A DNA stretch of 64,000 nucleotides from DATBLE01 sp963734065 (lineage in GTDB: Bacteria; Actinomycetota; Thermoleophilia; Gaiellales; Gaiellaceae), in assembly GCA_963734065.1 (NCBI GenBank), contig CAVTFN010000003.1, forward strand, positions 1,488,001 through 1,552,000, in the 5' to 3' direction. Position 1 is the first letter of the stretch; each line of letters starts with the position of its first letter. Of the stretch, positions 31,399 through 39,559 are shown one piece after another. Under the pieces are notes generated by a model, which saw only the letters and a list, made by a program, of their open reading frames with translations, was not told the DNA's origin and made no database searches. The position numbers and the translations under genes are program-made.

Positions 31399-31851
31399 AT
31401 GAGAGTCGCGTTGCTCGTCTCACTTGCCGCCGCGATTGGCGTCTGTTCAGCCGCGGCGAACGCCACCACGACCCGATCTGAGTGCGCACTTCACTCCAGG
31501 ACGATCAAGGGGTACAAAGCGGTCGTCTACTGCGGCCCCGCGACCGCGTCTCTGCACATCGGAGGCAAGTCGTACACGTTCAAGAACGGCACGTGCATCT
31601 GGTCAGGCGGCCTGATCCTCACGGTGGGAACCCAGGTCAATGGCGCGCCCGCCTCGGCAAACAACGAGGGAGCGCCGCTCATCCAATTGTCGGGCTCAAT
31701 CGGAACGGGAACTGTTTACGCCTATTCAGGACGATTCCACCTCGGAATGAGCATCGTCAAACTCACAGCGCACGGACACTCCATCGGCACGTTCAGAGGG
31801 AGAGAACCGCTCGGCGCAACGCGCCCCTTCACCGGTAGCTACCGCTGCTGA
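31399..31851 (+). CDS. small secreted protein of unknown function
   Basis: A 150-residue protein, signal peptide MRVALLVSLAAAIGVCSAAA with the cut after ANA. The mature protein has four Cys (SECALH, VVYCGP, GTCIWSG, SYRC) and a predicted beta-rich pattern (KAVVYCGPATASLHIGGKSY, GTVYAYSGRFHLGMSIVKL). No family is recognised. AGGAGG lies close upstream of the ATG. It follows the TetR-controlled secreted gene and may be part of the same transcript. Confidence 0.6.
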   Translation: MRVALLVSLAAAIGVCSAAANATTTRSECALHSRTIKGYKAVVYCGPATASLHIGGKSYTFKNGTCIWSGGLILTVGTQVNGAPASANNEGAPLIQLSGSIGTGTVYAYSGRFHLGMSIVKLTAHGHSIGTFRGREPLGATRPFTGSYRC

Positions 31852-31905
31852 GGTACTGCAGATTACTCGCCGCTCGAGCTCAACACAGTGGCTGGCGCAC
31901 CGCGC

Positions 31906-32355
31906 CTACGCGCGCGGCGCGTACTCGACGCTGCCGAACGGCCAGTCGGACGCGAGCCAGTCGCTGACGGCGCGCCAGAGGGGGACGTCCAGCGCCGCGT
32001 GGCTCGCCCGTACCCAGGAGAACGCACGGGCGTCGTCGTCGCTGTCGCGCGACGGGTAGATGTAGACGCACCCGATCACTTCACGGTTCGACGGATCGAG
32101 CACCGTGTACGTGAACCCCTGCCGGTTGCGGAACTCGTCGGCATGGCGCTGCAGGTCCGCCCGGTTCTCGTCCAGCGTCATCTCCCGCGGCCAGCGGCTG
32201 TCGCCCCACCCGGGCGTTGCGGCGATGTGGTCCATCGACGACGTCCAGGCGTCGTAGTCCTGCTCGTTGTGTTCAGGCCCGAGCGGCTCGAGCACGAACT
32301 GCGGCGTCTCGAGCCGGCGAGGCACGTCGAACTCGCGCGGGACGAACTCGTCCAT
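31906..32355 (-). CDS. GNAT-like acetyltransferase
   Basis: A 149-residue protein starting MDEFVPREFDVPRRLE. Middle strands FTYTVLDPSNREVIGCVYIY look like GNAT beta 4-5, and PLGPEHNEQDYDAWTSSMDH resembles the N-terminal part of GNAT domains. The canonical Q/R-x-x-G-x-G/A acetyl-CoA loop is not seen; the corresponding stretch is ARAFSWVRASHAALDVPLWR. It may be a diverged family member without that loop, so activity is uncertain. It lies 49 bases downstream of the lactonase-like gene on the same strand. Confidence 0.6.
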   Translation of the reverse strand: MDEFVPREFDVPRRLETPQFVLEPLGPEHNEQDYDAWTSSMDHIAATPGWGDSRWPREMTLDENRADLQRHADEFRNRQGFTYTVLDPSNREVIGCVYIYPSRDSDDDARAFSWVRASHAALDVPLWRAVSDWLASDWPFGSVEYAPRA

Positions 32356-32404
32356 CGACCGATCGTAGCCCCCCGCCGGGGACTGTCCGATGATGAGCGA
32401 TGCC

Positions 32405-33028
32405 TTAAACAGTGTGGGGTCGCCACGGCTCGTGCTCGTGCGCGAGCCAGACCAGCTCGGGGTCGAGCGCGCGCACCCGCAGCTGGCCTTCGGTGTGCGG
32501 CTCGTCGAGCTCGCCGAACCAAACCGCCACGTCGCCACCGACGACGACCGGACGCCCGCCGGTCTCGACTGCGACCACCTGCATGCCGCGTGAGTGGCCC
32601 GGCGCCGGGACGAGCCGGAGCCCGGGAAGCAGCTCGAGCTCGCCGTCGACCGGTACGTACCGCACGCCGGGCGCCTCGACCCACTCGCGAATGGTGTAGT
32701 CGTCCTCGCTGCGAGCGTCGTCGAGCTCCCGGCGCTGGACGTAGATCGGCCTGCCGGCGAAGAGGTGGTTGCCCCCGCAGTGGTCGAAGTGCAGGTGCGT
32801 GTTGACGACGATGTCGATGCCGGCGAGGTCGAAGTCCTGCTCACTCAATGGACTGATGCGGGGGTCGAGGTCGGCCACCGCCGGGTGCAGCTCCGTCATG
32901 CCGGTGTCGACAAGCACGCGCGCATCAGGATGGTCGATGACGTGCACGTAGACCGGCATCCGCTCCCCCTCGGCGAGCAGGTCGGCAACGCGGACCGGCG
33001 TGACGGTGATCGAGGCGGGGGCGTTCAT
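32405..33028 (-). CDS. metallo-beta-lactamase-fold hydrolase, AHL-lactonase-like
   Basis: A 207-residue protein with a full dizinc set: NTHLHFDHCGGNHLF (HxHxDH), PAPGHSRGMQ (His), VVVGGDVAVWFGEL (Asp) and LVWLAHEHEPW (His). The start VLVDTGMTELHP and the length resemble N-acyl-homoserine lactonases of the AiiA type or other small lactonases. The ATG at 33028 was chosen by homology; the longer frame runs into the divergent promoter region. The acyl-lactone substrate is not provable here. It diverges from the SDR gene. Confidence 0.85.
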   Translation of the reverse strand: MNAPASITVTPVRVADLLAEGERMPVYVHVIDHPDARVLVDTGMTELHPAVADLDPRISPLSEQDFDLAGIDIVVNTHLHFDHCGGNHLFAGRPIYVQRRELDDARSEDDYTIREWVEAPGVRYVPVDGELELLPGLRLVPAPGHSRGMQVVAVETGGRPVVVGGDVAVWFGELDEPHTEGQLRVRALDPELVWLAHEHEPWRPHTV

Positions 33029-33251
33029 CGTGTACCGACCGCCGCGGTCGTGGTTGATATGTGAGTCACGATCACCTCCCTTACCGGTTCCTGGCCGACG
33101 CGCTGAGCGAACCCGAACGAACGCTGATCCTCGCCATTCTTGCCACGGCGCCTCTGGCCCGCGGATCGCCCTGGGCGCCCCGACAGCGATCAGGTCATAC
33201 GGCACTCGCGCCGGGCTCACGAGAGCTCCTCTCGTGCTTTTATCAGTCCCG

Positions 33252-34046
33252 ATGAAGTCCGTCCCGGAGCTGTTCGGTCTCGAGGGACGAATCGCCGTGG
33301 TCACCGGCGCCTCGGGCGTTCTCGGCGGCGCGATTGCGCGTGGCCTCGCCTCGGCTGGAGCCCAGGTAGGCCTGCTCGCCCGAAGGCGCGCGCGCCTCGA
33401 CGCACTCGCAGAGGAGCTCGGCGGATCTGCATTCGTTCTCGAAGCGGATGTGCTCGATTTGGCCCAGCTCGAGCGCGCACGCGTGACGACGCTCGACCGC
33501 TGTGAGCAGATCGACGTGCTTGTCAACGCGGCGGGCGGCAACGTCCCTGCGGCAACGGTCGGCGAGCAGTCGTTCTTCGAGCTGCCGTCGTCGGCGCTCG
33601 ACGAGGTCGTGAAGCTGAACTTCAATGGGACGGTTCTGCCATGCCAGGTCTTCGGCGCCGGAATGGTCGACGGGGCGATCGTGAACATCTCGTCGCTGGC
33701 GGCGCACCGCGCGCTCACGCGCGTGGTCGGTTACGGGGCCGCGAAGGCCGCGGTCGAGAACCTGACCCGATGGCTGGCGACCGAGCTGGCGCCCCAGGGC
33801 GTGCGCGTGAACGCCGTCGCGCCGGGCTTCTTCGTCGGCGATCAGAATCGCGCACTCTTGCTCGACGAGTCCGGCAGCCTGACGCCGCGCGGCGAGCGGA
33901 TCATCGCGGCGACGCCGGCAGGCCGCTTCGGCGAGCCTGACGAGCTCGCCGGCACCGTGATCTGGCTGTGCAGCCCAGCCGCGTCGTTCGTCAGCGGGGT
34001 CGTCGTGCCGGTCGACGGCGGCTTCGACGCCTTCAGCGGCGTCTAG
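33252..34046 (+). CDS. SDR oxidoreductase, fructuronate/mannonate-reductase-like
   Basis: A 264-residue short-chain dehydrogenase: GRIAVVTGASGVLGGAIARG (nucleotide loop), LLARRRARLDALAEEL, VLVNAAGGNVPAA, VNISSLAAHRALTRVVGYGA with Ser and the Y-x3-K (YGAAK), and RVNAVAPGFFVGDQNRALL. The two-residue insertion pattern and the final PGFF.GDQNR.LL fit the SDR group that reduces D-fructuronate to D-mannonate (YjmF type). It converges with uxaC (stops overlap), placing it in a uronate pathway. ATG 33252 follows a usable ribosome site and avoids the long upstream frame. Confidence 0.82.
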   Translation: MKSVPELFGLEGRIAVVTGASGVLGGAIARGLASAGAQVGLLARRRARLDALAEELGGSAFVLEADVLDLAQLERARVTTLDRCEQIDVLVNAAGGNVPAATVGEQSFFELPSSALDEVVKLNFNGTVLPCQVFGAGMVDGAIVNISSLAAHRALTRVVGYGAAKAAVENLTRWLATELAPQGVRVNAVAPGFFVGDQNRALLLDESGSLTPRGERIIAATPAGRFGEPDELAGTVIWLCSPAASFVSGVVVPVDGGFDAFSGV

Positions 34047-35416
34047 ATGATCCGGTACGCGCGGCGGACGAGCCCGTAGGCGAGCTCCCGCGCGAGGCGG
34101 CGGGCATCTTCCTCTTCGAGGAAGCGGGCGTCGACCTTGCGCGCGAGCCACCCGCACGTGCGCCGGCGCCAGAGATCGTGCCGCGCAGGGAGAGCTGTCA
34201 GCGCACGCGCATCGTCGACGAAGCCCGCGAGGTTGTACACGCCGGCCGTCTCGATGACGCGATCGAGGAAGCGGTCGATGCCGAGCGGGCTGTCGTGGAA
34301 CCACCATGGGGAGCCGAGCAAGACCGCCGGGTAGTGGCCCGCGAGCGGTGCGAGCTCGCGGCTGTACGTACTCTCGTCGAGCGTGAAGAGAATGAGCCTG
34401 AAGCGCGGATCGTTGCCGCAGGCCTCGAGCAACGGTCGTAGGCCACGGGTCCAGTCGGCCGCGACCGGGATGTCGCCCCCGATGTCGCGCCCGAATGTCC
34501 CGGCGAGGGGCCGATTGTGATCGCGAAGGCTCCCGACGTGTAGCTGCATCACGAGCCCGTCCTCGCAGCTCATCCGCGCGAACTCGTTCAGCATGTGCGC
34601 CTCGAAGCGTCGCGCCTCTATCTCGGAGGCGCCGCCCTTGTGCGCCGATGCGAAGAACGCCGACGCCTCTCGAAGGCTCAATCGAGTCGTATCGGCGCTC
34701 GTCGCCGCGTGATCGGTCGCCGTCGCACCGAGCGCCTTGAACGCAGCACGACGTTCCGCGAGCGCCTCGAGGAACCCCGGGTAGTCGGCGATCTCCCGGC
34801 CGACAGCCACCTCGAGCTCGGCGAGTTCGTCGCGCCAGCCGGGCGCGTCGAGCGCCACGACCGCGTCGGGGCGAAACGTCGGCCTGATGCGGAAACCCTC
34901 GAGCGCACCATGCTCGGCGAGCGATGAGCCGGCGGCGTCGGTCGTCGAGAGACACTCGACACGGAAGCGGTCCAACAAGGCGCGTGGCGCGAACGCGGGC
35001 GACGCCAGCTGCTCCGCGACGCGCGTGTAGATCGTCTCGGCGGAGCCCGGCTCGAGGCGCTCCTCGATACCGAACACCGTGACGAGGGTCTCCCGCAGCC
35101 AGAGCCCGGTCGGCGTGAGCGCGAACAGGTGAACGTGCTCCGCGAGCGTCTGCCACACGGCTCGGTCGTCGACCGCGTCGCCGCCGAGGCCTGCGCGCTC
35201 GAGCGGCACTCCCTGTGAGTAGAGCATCCGCACGACGTAGTGGTCGGACGTGACGACCAGACGTCCAGGCGGGTCGAGCCGCGCCTCAGGATCGGCGAAG
35301 AGCCGCACGTCGATGTGCCCGTGCGGGCTGACGATGGGAAGATCCGCGACGCTGCGGTAGAGGTCGAGACCGAGCTCGGACGCCTCGATGTACCGATCGG
35401 CCCTCAGACCCGCCAC
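34043..35416 (-). CDS. uxaC: glucuronate isomerase
   Basis: A 457-residue amidohydrolase-fold protein, near the usual about 465. LPIVSPHGHIDVRLFADPEA holds the H-x-H metal ligands; other family blocks are VTSDHYVVRMLYSQGVPLE, VECLSTTDAAGSSLAEHG, LRDHNRPLAGTFGRDIGGDI, ILFTLDESTYSRELAPLAGH and LLGSPWWFHDSPLGIDRF. UxaC converts D-glucuronate to D-fructuronate (and galacturonate to tagaturonate). GTG 35416 overlaps the 3' end of the LarA-like gene by 13 bases, so they are translated together. The upstream open frame is a shadow of the LarA-like gene. Confidence 0.95.
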   Translation of the reverse strand: MAGLRADRYIEASELGLDLYRSVADLPIVSPHGHIDVRLFADPEARLDPPGRLVVTSDHYVVRMLYSQGVPLERAGLGGDAVDDRAVWQTLAEHVHLFALTPTGLWLRETLVTVFGIEERLEPGSAETIYTRVAEQLASPAFAPRALLDRFRVECLSTTDAAGSSLAEHGALEGFRIRPTFRPDAVVALDAPGWRDELAELEVAVGREIADYPGFLEALAERRAAFKALGATATDHAATSADTTRLSLREASAFFASAHKGGASEIEARRFEAHMLNEFARMSCEDGLVMQLHVGSLRDHNRPLAGTFGRDIGGDIPVAADWTRGLRPLLEACGNDPRFRLILFTLDESTYSRELAPLAGHYPAVLLGSPWWFHDSPLGIDRFLDRVIETAGVYNLAGFVDDARALTALPARHDLWRRRTCGWLARKVDARFLEEEDARRLARELAYGLVRRAYRII

Positions 35417-36654
35417 AGACCGAGCCCGGGATCGGAAACGTCGACTGGCAGCTCGAGCGCCTCGTCGAGCGGCAAGTAGCGAAACCCGACGCCCTCGATA
35501 TCCGCGCGCGAGAGCTCGGAGCCGGTCGCATAGGTGACGACGAACCGCCCCTCCGTCGAGCCGTGAATCAGGTGCGCGACCGCCGCGAGGTTCGCCGCCA
35601 ACTCGGGATCGGACGCCATCGCCTCCAGCGCCGCCTCGCGCCCGTGATATCCGTGGCGCCGGATCAGCACGTCGACGAGCGGATCCTCGCCGAAGCGCGA
35701 GACACCGGGAGCGACGACGATCAGGTCGCCTCCGTCGGCCATTGCGAGCCGCGTGCGATAGATCGCCTTGTTCCCAAGCCAGGTCGAGCGGTACTCCGCG
35801 GGGTCGAGACGGACGACGCACCGATCGAACGGCACGTCGCGCCTCTCGATGTTCACCTCGGCCGACAACGCGGCCGCTTCGCGGAATGCATCGCCGCCGG
35901 ACGAGCGCGTGCCTCCTTCGCCTGCGAAGATGCCGCGTAGGGCGCGGCCGTCACGTAGTGCTTCGACAACCGTGAGCACGAACAGCACGCGGCATCGTTG
36001 CCCGAGGAATCGGTCGAAGCCGCGGTCGAGCAGTTGACGGACCGGCGCGTCCAGCCGCCCCATCGTCTGCTCGATCCCACAGACGGCGCTGATGAAGTGG
36101 CTGCGCTGAATCGTCTCCAGGCCGCCCAGCCCGATCGAGACGTGTTTCGTGTAGCCGCCGAACCCAGCCACCTCGTGTGGCACCACTTGACCGACGGAGA
36201 CGACGAGGTCGTAGGAGTCGTCGACGAGCACCCGATTGACGGCGAACGGAAGGGCGAGCCCGAGCGGCCGGCCGACGATCTCGTCGACCTGCTCTGTGGG
36301 AAGCTCGCCGATCGTCGTCACGTCTTCGCGCCAGCGATGGTGGAGCAAGCGCGCGGGATCGATCGCCTCGCCGAACATGAGCAGGGACTCGGCGGGGCCG
36401 AGCGGCCGGTGCGTGCCGAGCGCAGGCATGACGTCGACGCACTCGAGCTCGCCCTCGAGCAGCCCCAGGAGTTGGGCGACGATCTCCCCCGCACGCGAAT
36501 GCAAGCGCGTCTGGTCCGGCGGCACAAGCAGCACGCGGCGCGCCCCCGTGCGCGCGACGACTCCCGCGAGGTCGCCCACGAACGCCTCGAGCTGCAACTC
36601 GGAGATCTCGGCGACCGAGCCGCCGACGGCGAGGATCGGCTCCCCAGTCGTCAT
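35404..36654 (-). CDS. LarA-family nickel-pincer hydroxyacid racemase/epimerase
   Basis: A 416-residue LarA-like protein. GTHRPLGP at about residue 80 is the family GTHRP motif; VVPHEVAGFGGYTKHVS gives His160 and Lys170, and His186 follows (TIQRSHFIS). The spacing His-10-Lys-16-His equals that of His174, Lys184 and His200 in Lactobacillus LarA, the residues for catalysis, cofactor lysine and nickel. Known LarA homologues include lactate, malate and D-gluconate 2-epimerases. Next to UxaC and an SDR reductase, a C2 epimerase for mannonate/gluconate is likely (inference). The larB, larC and larE cofactor genes are not in the window. ATG 36654 or GTG 36660 may start it. Confidence 0.85.
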   Translation of the reverse strand: MTTGEPILAVGGSVAEISELQLEAFVGDLAGVVARTGARRVLLVPPDQTRLHSRAGEIVAQLLGLLEGELECVDVMPALGTHRPLGPAESLLMFGEAIDPARLLHHRWREDVTTIGELPTEQVDEIVGRPLGLALPFAVNRVLVDDSYDLVVSVGQVVPHEVAGFGGYTKHVSIGLGGLETIQRSHFISAVCGIEQTMGRLDAPVRQLLDRGFDRFLGQRCRVLFVLTVVEALRDGRALRGIFAGEGGTRSSGGDAFREAAALSAEVNIERRDVPFDRCVVRLDPAEYRSTWLGNKAIYRTRLAMADGGDLIVVAPGVSRFGEDPLVDVLIRRHGYHGREAALEAMASDPELAANLAAVAHLIHGSTEGRFVVTYATGSELSRADIEGVGFRYLPLDEALELPVDVSDPGLGLWRV

Positions 36655-36692
36655 CCGCACGATTCCAAGATACGGGGCGGCCCGACCGGGCC

Positions 36693-37425
36693 TCAGATGA
36701 GAGGCTTCTCGCGGCCCACGTACGCCGGCGCGGCCGACATGGCGGCCGCGTCCGCTTCGATCCGCCTCAGAGGCGCGGCCGAAGGCCGCTGCTTGGTCTC
36801 GGGCGGGTCGTCGGCTTGCGCGAGCGAGTAGATCCTGGTCTGGCGGAGCGTCGCGATACCGGGCGCGGTGTCCCCGTCGGGACCCATGAACGCGCGCAGC
36901 ACGAACCACTGCCGGTAGGTGCGTAGCGGAATCGTCTGGACAAACCCCTCCGAGGGCACTTCACCCTCGTAACCCGGCGGGAGGAGGAGGTACCGCCCTC
37001 CTTTGCCTTGGTCGGGGCCTGCGATCCCGAGGTCGCCCATCGGCCGCATCCACTGGTCGTTTAGGAGGCCGAGCACGCGCGGCGGCACCTCGAGCACCAC
37101 CGGGCCAGGCTTCGTGTCAACGACAGTGACGCCGTAGATCGTCTCCGTGTTCGCCGTCAACGCGAGCCCGTTCGCATCGGCGTGGAAGATCGCGAACTCG
37201 GTCGGTCCGACATTCAGGTCACGCGTGAACGCCTGCCGGAACCCCCAGATCGCGGCAGCCATCATGTGCCGCAGAAACACCTGACAGCCGCGCTGGAAAT
37301 CGAGCTGGTCGTACAGGCTGCCCAGCGTCGCTTCGGTCGGAAAGCCTCCCTCGAACTCGAGCCGACCCGCGAACCGCCCGCTCCGCCTGGTTCGCCCGTT
37401 GACACCGAGGGCAACGTTTCGGGTG
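36693..37425 (-). pseudogene. truncated DUF1254 protein
   Basis: The homologous part runs from GRFAGRLEFEGGFPTEATLG through YDQLDFQRGCQVFLRHMMAA, ANTETIYGVTVVDTKPGPVV and GDLGIAGPDQGKGGRYLLLP to RIYSLAQADDPPETK, the complete N-terminal DUF1254 domain. Intact family members continue into a DUF1214 domain; here a stop follows after GREKPLI. No usual start codon is found in frame near the N-terminal edge, and the frame upstream is antisense of the next gene. So both ends look lost. The family is periplasmic with unknown function. Confidence 0.7.
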
Positions 37426-37668
37426 AGAGTGGCGGTCGTGAACGAGTGCGGTACCGCAGTCGAAACAAGGGCGGGTCTGCACCGCTCAACTATATTGCCT
37501 GCCCTGCCAACAGATGTAGCCTTTTTTGCAAACGCGGCAACTAGCCGCAGGCCAGTCCCGACGACTCGTCCGCGATTCCTTACACCCGCATCCACCGTGT
37601 TCGGAGAGCCGTCCGAAGATCGCGGGATGATTGAGAGGTCAGGGAGGCAACCCAAAGGGGACTGTCGA

Positions 37669-38432
37669 ATGGAGAGCACAGGGCCGCCGACCCCGGAGCA
37701 GACGCGGGTCAGCTTCTTCGGCCGGGCAAAGCGCACCCAGATCGTCCTCGCCGTCCTCACCCTTGGGCTATGGCCACTTGTGCCGTTGACTATCTGGCTC
37801 TGGCGTACGGGCCGAAAGCGCGCGGTGCGTACGTCGTTGGCGGAGCGACCGCTTTTCTCGTTCTGCTTATAGGGGTTGGTGTGGCCCTGTCGCCGAACAA
37901 GTCCGCGACCGAGGCGAAGGACTCGACTGCTTCGCGCGGGACGACATCCGCACCGGTCGTGCCGGCGACCACAGTGACATCGACGAAGCCCACTCCCAAA
38001 CCTAAGCCAAAGGCGGTAGCGACGCCGACACCGAACAAGGACGTCGAGACCCATACGCGCGAATACATCGCGGGGGTGCAGACGTGCCAGGTCGGACTGG
38101 GCCTAGTCCTTCTCGACATTAAGCGCGGCGAGTCCGATCCGATCAAGCTCGCGGATGCAGCAACCCAGGGTCGCGACGTGTGTGACAGCGAGCGCTCGCA
38201 ACTGGTGGCGATGGACACCGACCACTTCGTTGACGAGGCGGCCCTTGCTTGGAACGGCGTGGATCGCGCTAAGAGCGGCCTCAACGCGATGCTCGCCTAC
38301 CTCGACAACCCCGCTCCTTCCAAGCTGATCGAAGTTCGAGACAAGCTGGCCGAGGGCGATCGCGACATGGCGGAAGGGATCAGGCAGATCAATGCCCGCC
38401 GACATGTGTACGGGCTGAAGGCGATCACCTAG
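37669..38432 (+). pseudogene. frame-disrupted membrane protein with Thr/Pro/Lys linker
   Basis: ATG 37669, preceded by AAAGGGG, encodes a first membrane helix (IVLAVLTLGLWPLVPLTIWL) and stops at about 37872. In the overlapping frame the sequence continues with a second helix (GATAFLVLLIGVGVALSPNK), a linker rich in Thr, Pro and Lys (TSTKPTPKPKPKAVATPTP) and a helical domain (VETHTREYIAGVQTCQVGLG to RRHVYGLKAIT). The two parts join smoothly if one base is added or removed near 37820. It is either a pseudogene, a sequencing error or two separate proteins; the second would have to start at ATG 37770 without a ribosome site. Confidence 0.6.
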
Positions 38433-38598
38433 TTCGCTGTAGCTCGCGATTCCCTGCAACCTGAATGCGGCACGCGACGTTGCACGTGCGGGCAACGTGA
38501 GTTCAGAATGGGGTAACGCGGACGACTCGCGTTGCTGTTCGTGACGACGCGCACTGGGCATACCTTCGCAAGTCCGTCACCTACGGAAAGGATCGACT
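38433..38598 (+). other. intergenic stretch with a short hairpin
   Basis: CGTTGC-8 bases-GCAACG at about 38475-38496 forms a 6-bp hairpin, enclosed by a weaker CTGAA/TTCAG pairing. No T-run follows. No gene is evident. Confidence 0.35.
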
Positions 38599-38781
38599 AT
38601 GAGCAACCTCTATGCCGACCGCGCAAGCGATCTCGACGCGAAGACCGAAAGCGACCGTGAGACGTTCGAAGAGTTGTTCAGGGAATCGAAGTCGTACGAC
38701 GCCCAGCTGATCGCGACGGCCGTTGTTTATGCAGGCGACGTGATCGCCGCCGCGCTGTATCGCGCGATGGAGAAGCCCTAA
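38599..38781 (+). CDS. small hypothetical protein (60 residues)
   Basis: A 60-residue protein MSNLYADRASDLDAKTESDR and so on, predicted helical and acidic in the first half (DRETFEELFRESKSYD) with a weakly hydrophobic C-terminal helix (LIATAVVYAGDVIAAALY). The GGAAAGG at 38584-38590 precedes ATG 38599 at a usable distance. The base composition is less GC-rich than the flanks. No family is recognised; it could be a spurious frame, but the ribosome site and even codon use favour a gene. Confidence 0.5.
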   Translation: MSNLYADRASDLDAKTESDRETFEELFRESKSYDAQLIATAVVYAGDVIAAALYRAMEKP

Positions 38782-38909
38782 CGCGCCACGGGATCTTCTC
38801 GAAGGTCGGATGCGAGGCAAGGGCGGACGATCCCGAGGCAACACAACCGAAAGGCAACGCCGGGGCATTGCCCTGATTCTGCTCTCAACCACGCCGGTGG
38901 CGAGTAAAA

Positions 38910-38933
38910 GGCAACGGGGCAACGGGGGCAACG
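38910..38933. repeat. three short tandem GGCAACG units
   Basis: GGCAACG occurs at 38910-38916, 38918-38924 and 38927-38933, spaced by G runs. Similar GGCAAC words recur at about 38836 and 38853. The function is unknown; the region 38782-39016 holds no other recognised gene. Confidence 0.6.
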
Positions 38934-39016
38934 CCGACCCAGGGGGAGGAGGAAGAAGACGGTTGCTGCTCCTGCACCCTCTTCTGTACGTCCGAGCCCC
39001 CGCTCACGATCCGGTC

Positions 39017-39225
39017 GTGACGCGGAGCCACTGGTGGGACGCTTGGTTGCCTCCGTGGGTCGAGCTGGTCGTCGGCTGCGTCCTGCTCGTTCTCTCGTGG
39101 GAGTGGTTCTGGGAGAGCACGAACTCGATCGTCCACACCTGGCGCAACGGAGTGGGACGCTCGCCGCTGTCCTCGGCCCGTACTTCGTCTACCGCGCGTG
39201 GAAGCGGAGGCCACCAGCTGGGTAG
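39017..39225 (+). pseudogene. frame-disrupted small membrane protein
   Basis: From GTG 39017, TRSHWWDAWLPPWVELVVGC and VLLVLSWEWFWESTNSIVHT give one membrane helix with many Trp. In the second frame from about 39162, GTLAAVLGPYFVYRAWKRRP forms a second helix and ends PPAG with a stop at 39225. A single-base shift near 39160 would join them to a roughly 70-residue two-helix protein. No family is recognised. Confidence 0.45.
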
Positions 39226-39329
39226 GACACGCCCCCCGATTTGGGTCGAGCCTTCGGGCCTACGGGCGTAACCATTTTGTAACCACACGCCTGGCAGGGC
39301 GGCTTCGACGACACTTCTCCCTTACGCAG

Positions 39330-39353
39330 AAAGCCGCCATTTACGGCGGCTTT
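39330..39353. terminator. bidirectional terminator-like hairpin next to tRNA-Val
   Basis: AAAGCCGCC (39330-39338), loop ATTTAC, GGCGGCTTT (39345-39353): a perfect 9-bp stem with A/T flanks on both strands. It directly follows the tRNA-Val 3' end on the minus strand. Confidence 0.8.
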
Positions 39354-39359
39354 CCGTGA

Positions 39360-39432
39360 TGGGCGGTACTGGGCTCGAACCAGTGACCCCCAGCTTGTCG
39401 AGCTGGTGCTCTCCCAACTGAGCTAACCGCCC
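39360..39432 (-). tRNA. tRNA-Val (anticodon GAC), with C at position 33
   Basis: Minus strand, 73 nt. Acceptor GGGCGGT pairs with ACCGCCC; D-arm GCTC...GAGC; anticodon stem CCAGC/GCTGG around loop TCGACAA; T-arm ACTGG-TTCGAGC-CCAGT; discriminator A; no encoded CCA. Reading the loop as bases 32-38 gives anticodon GAC, Val. Position 33 is then C instead of the near-universal U. All stems are perfect, so the gene looks functional. Confidence 0.9.
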
Positions 39433-39559
39433 TGGCCGGGACAGACTAGCCGGTCGCGTTGGCCCTCGCGAGGCTCGCGGACGGCCGCACGGCGTTGGGA
39501 AAGCGGCTGATGGTGGAATGAACTGCTCGACGTCCACGGCGGCGGAAAGGAGATTCGGC

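Noticed and set aside
33061..33252. Short plus-strand frame in the divergent gap between lactonase and SDR genes
   Set aside because: The sequence has no motif, no homology-like block and sits where both promoters are expected.
38910..38933. CRISPR-like or satellite array
   Set aside because: Only three 7-base units with 1-2 base spacers; far too short for CRISPR.
36693..39360. Genomic island inserted at the tRNA-Val 3' end
   Set aside because: No direct repeat of the tRNA end was found on the far side, no integrase is present, and a terminator directly follows the tRNA.
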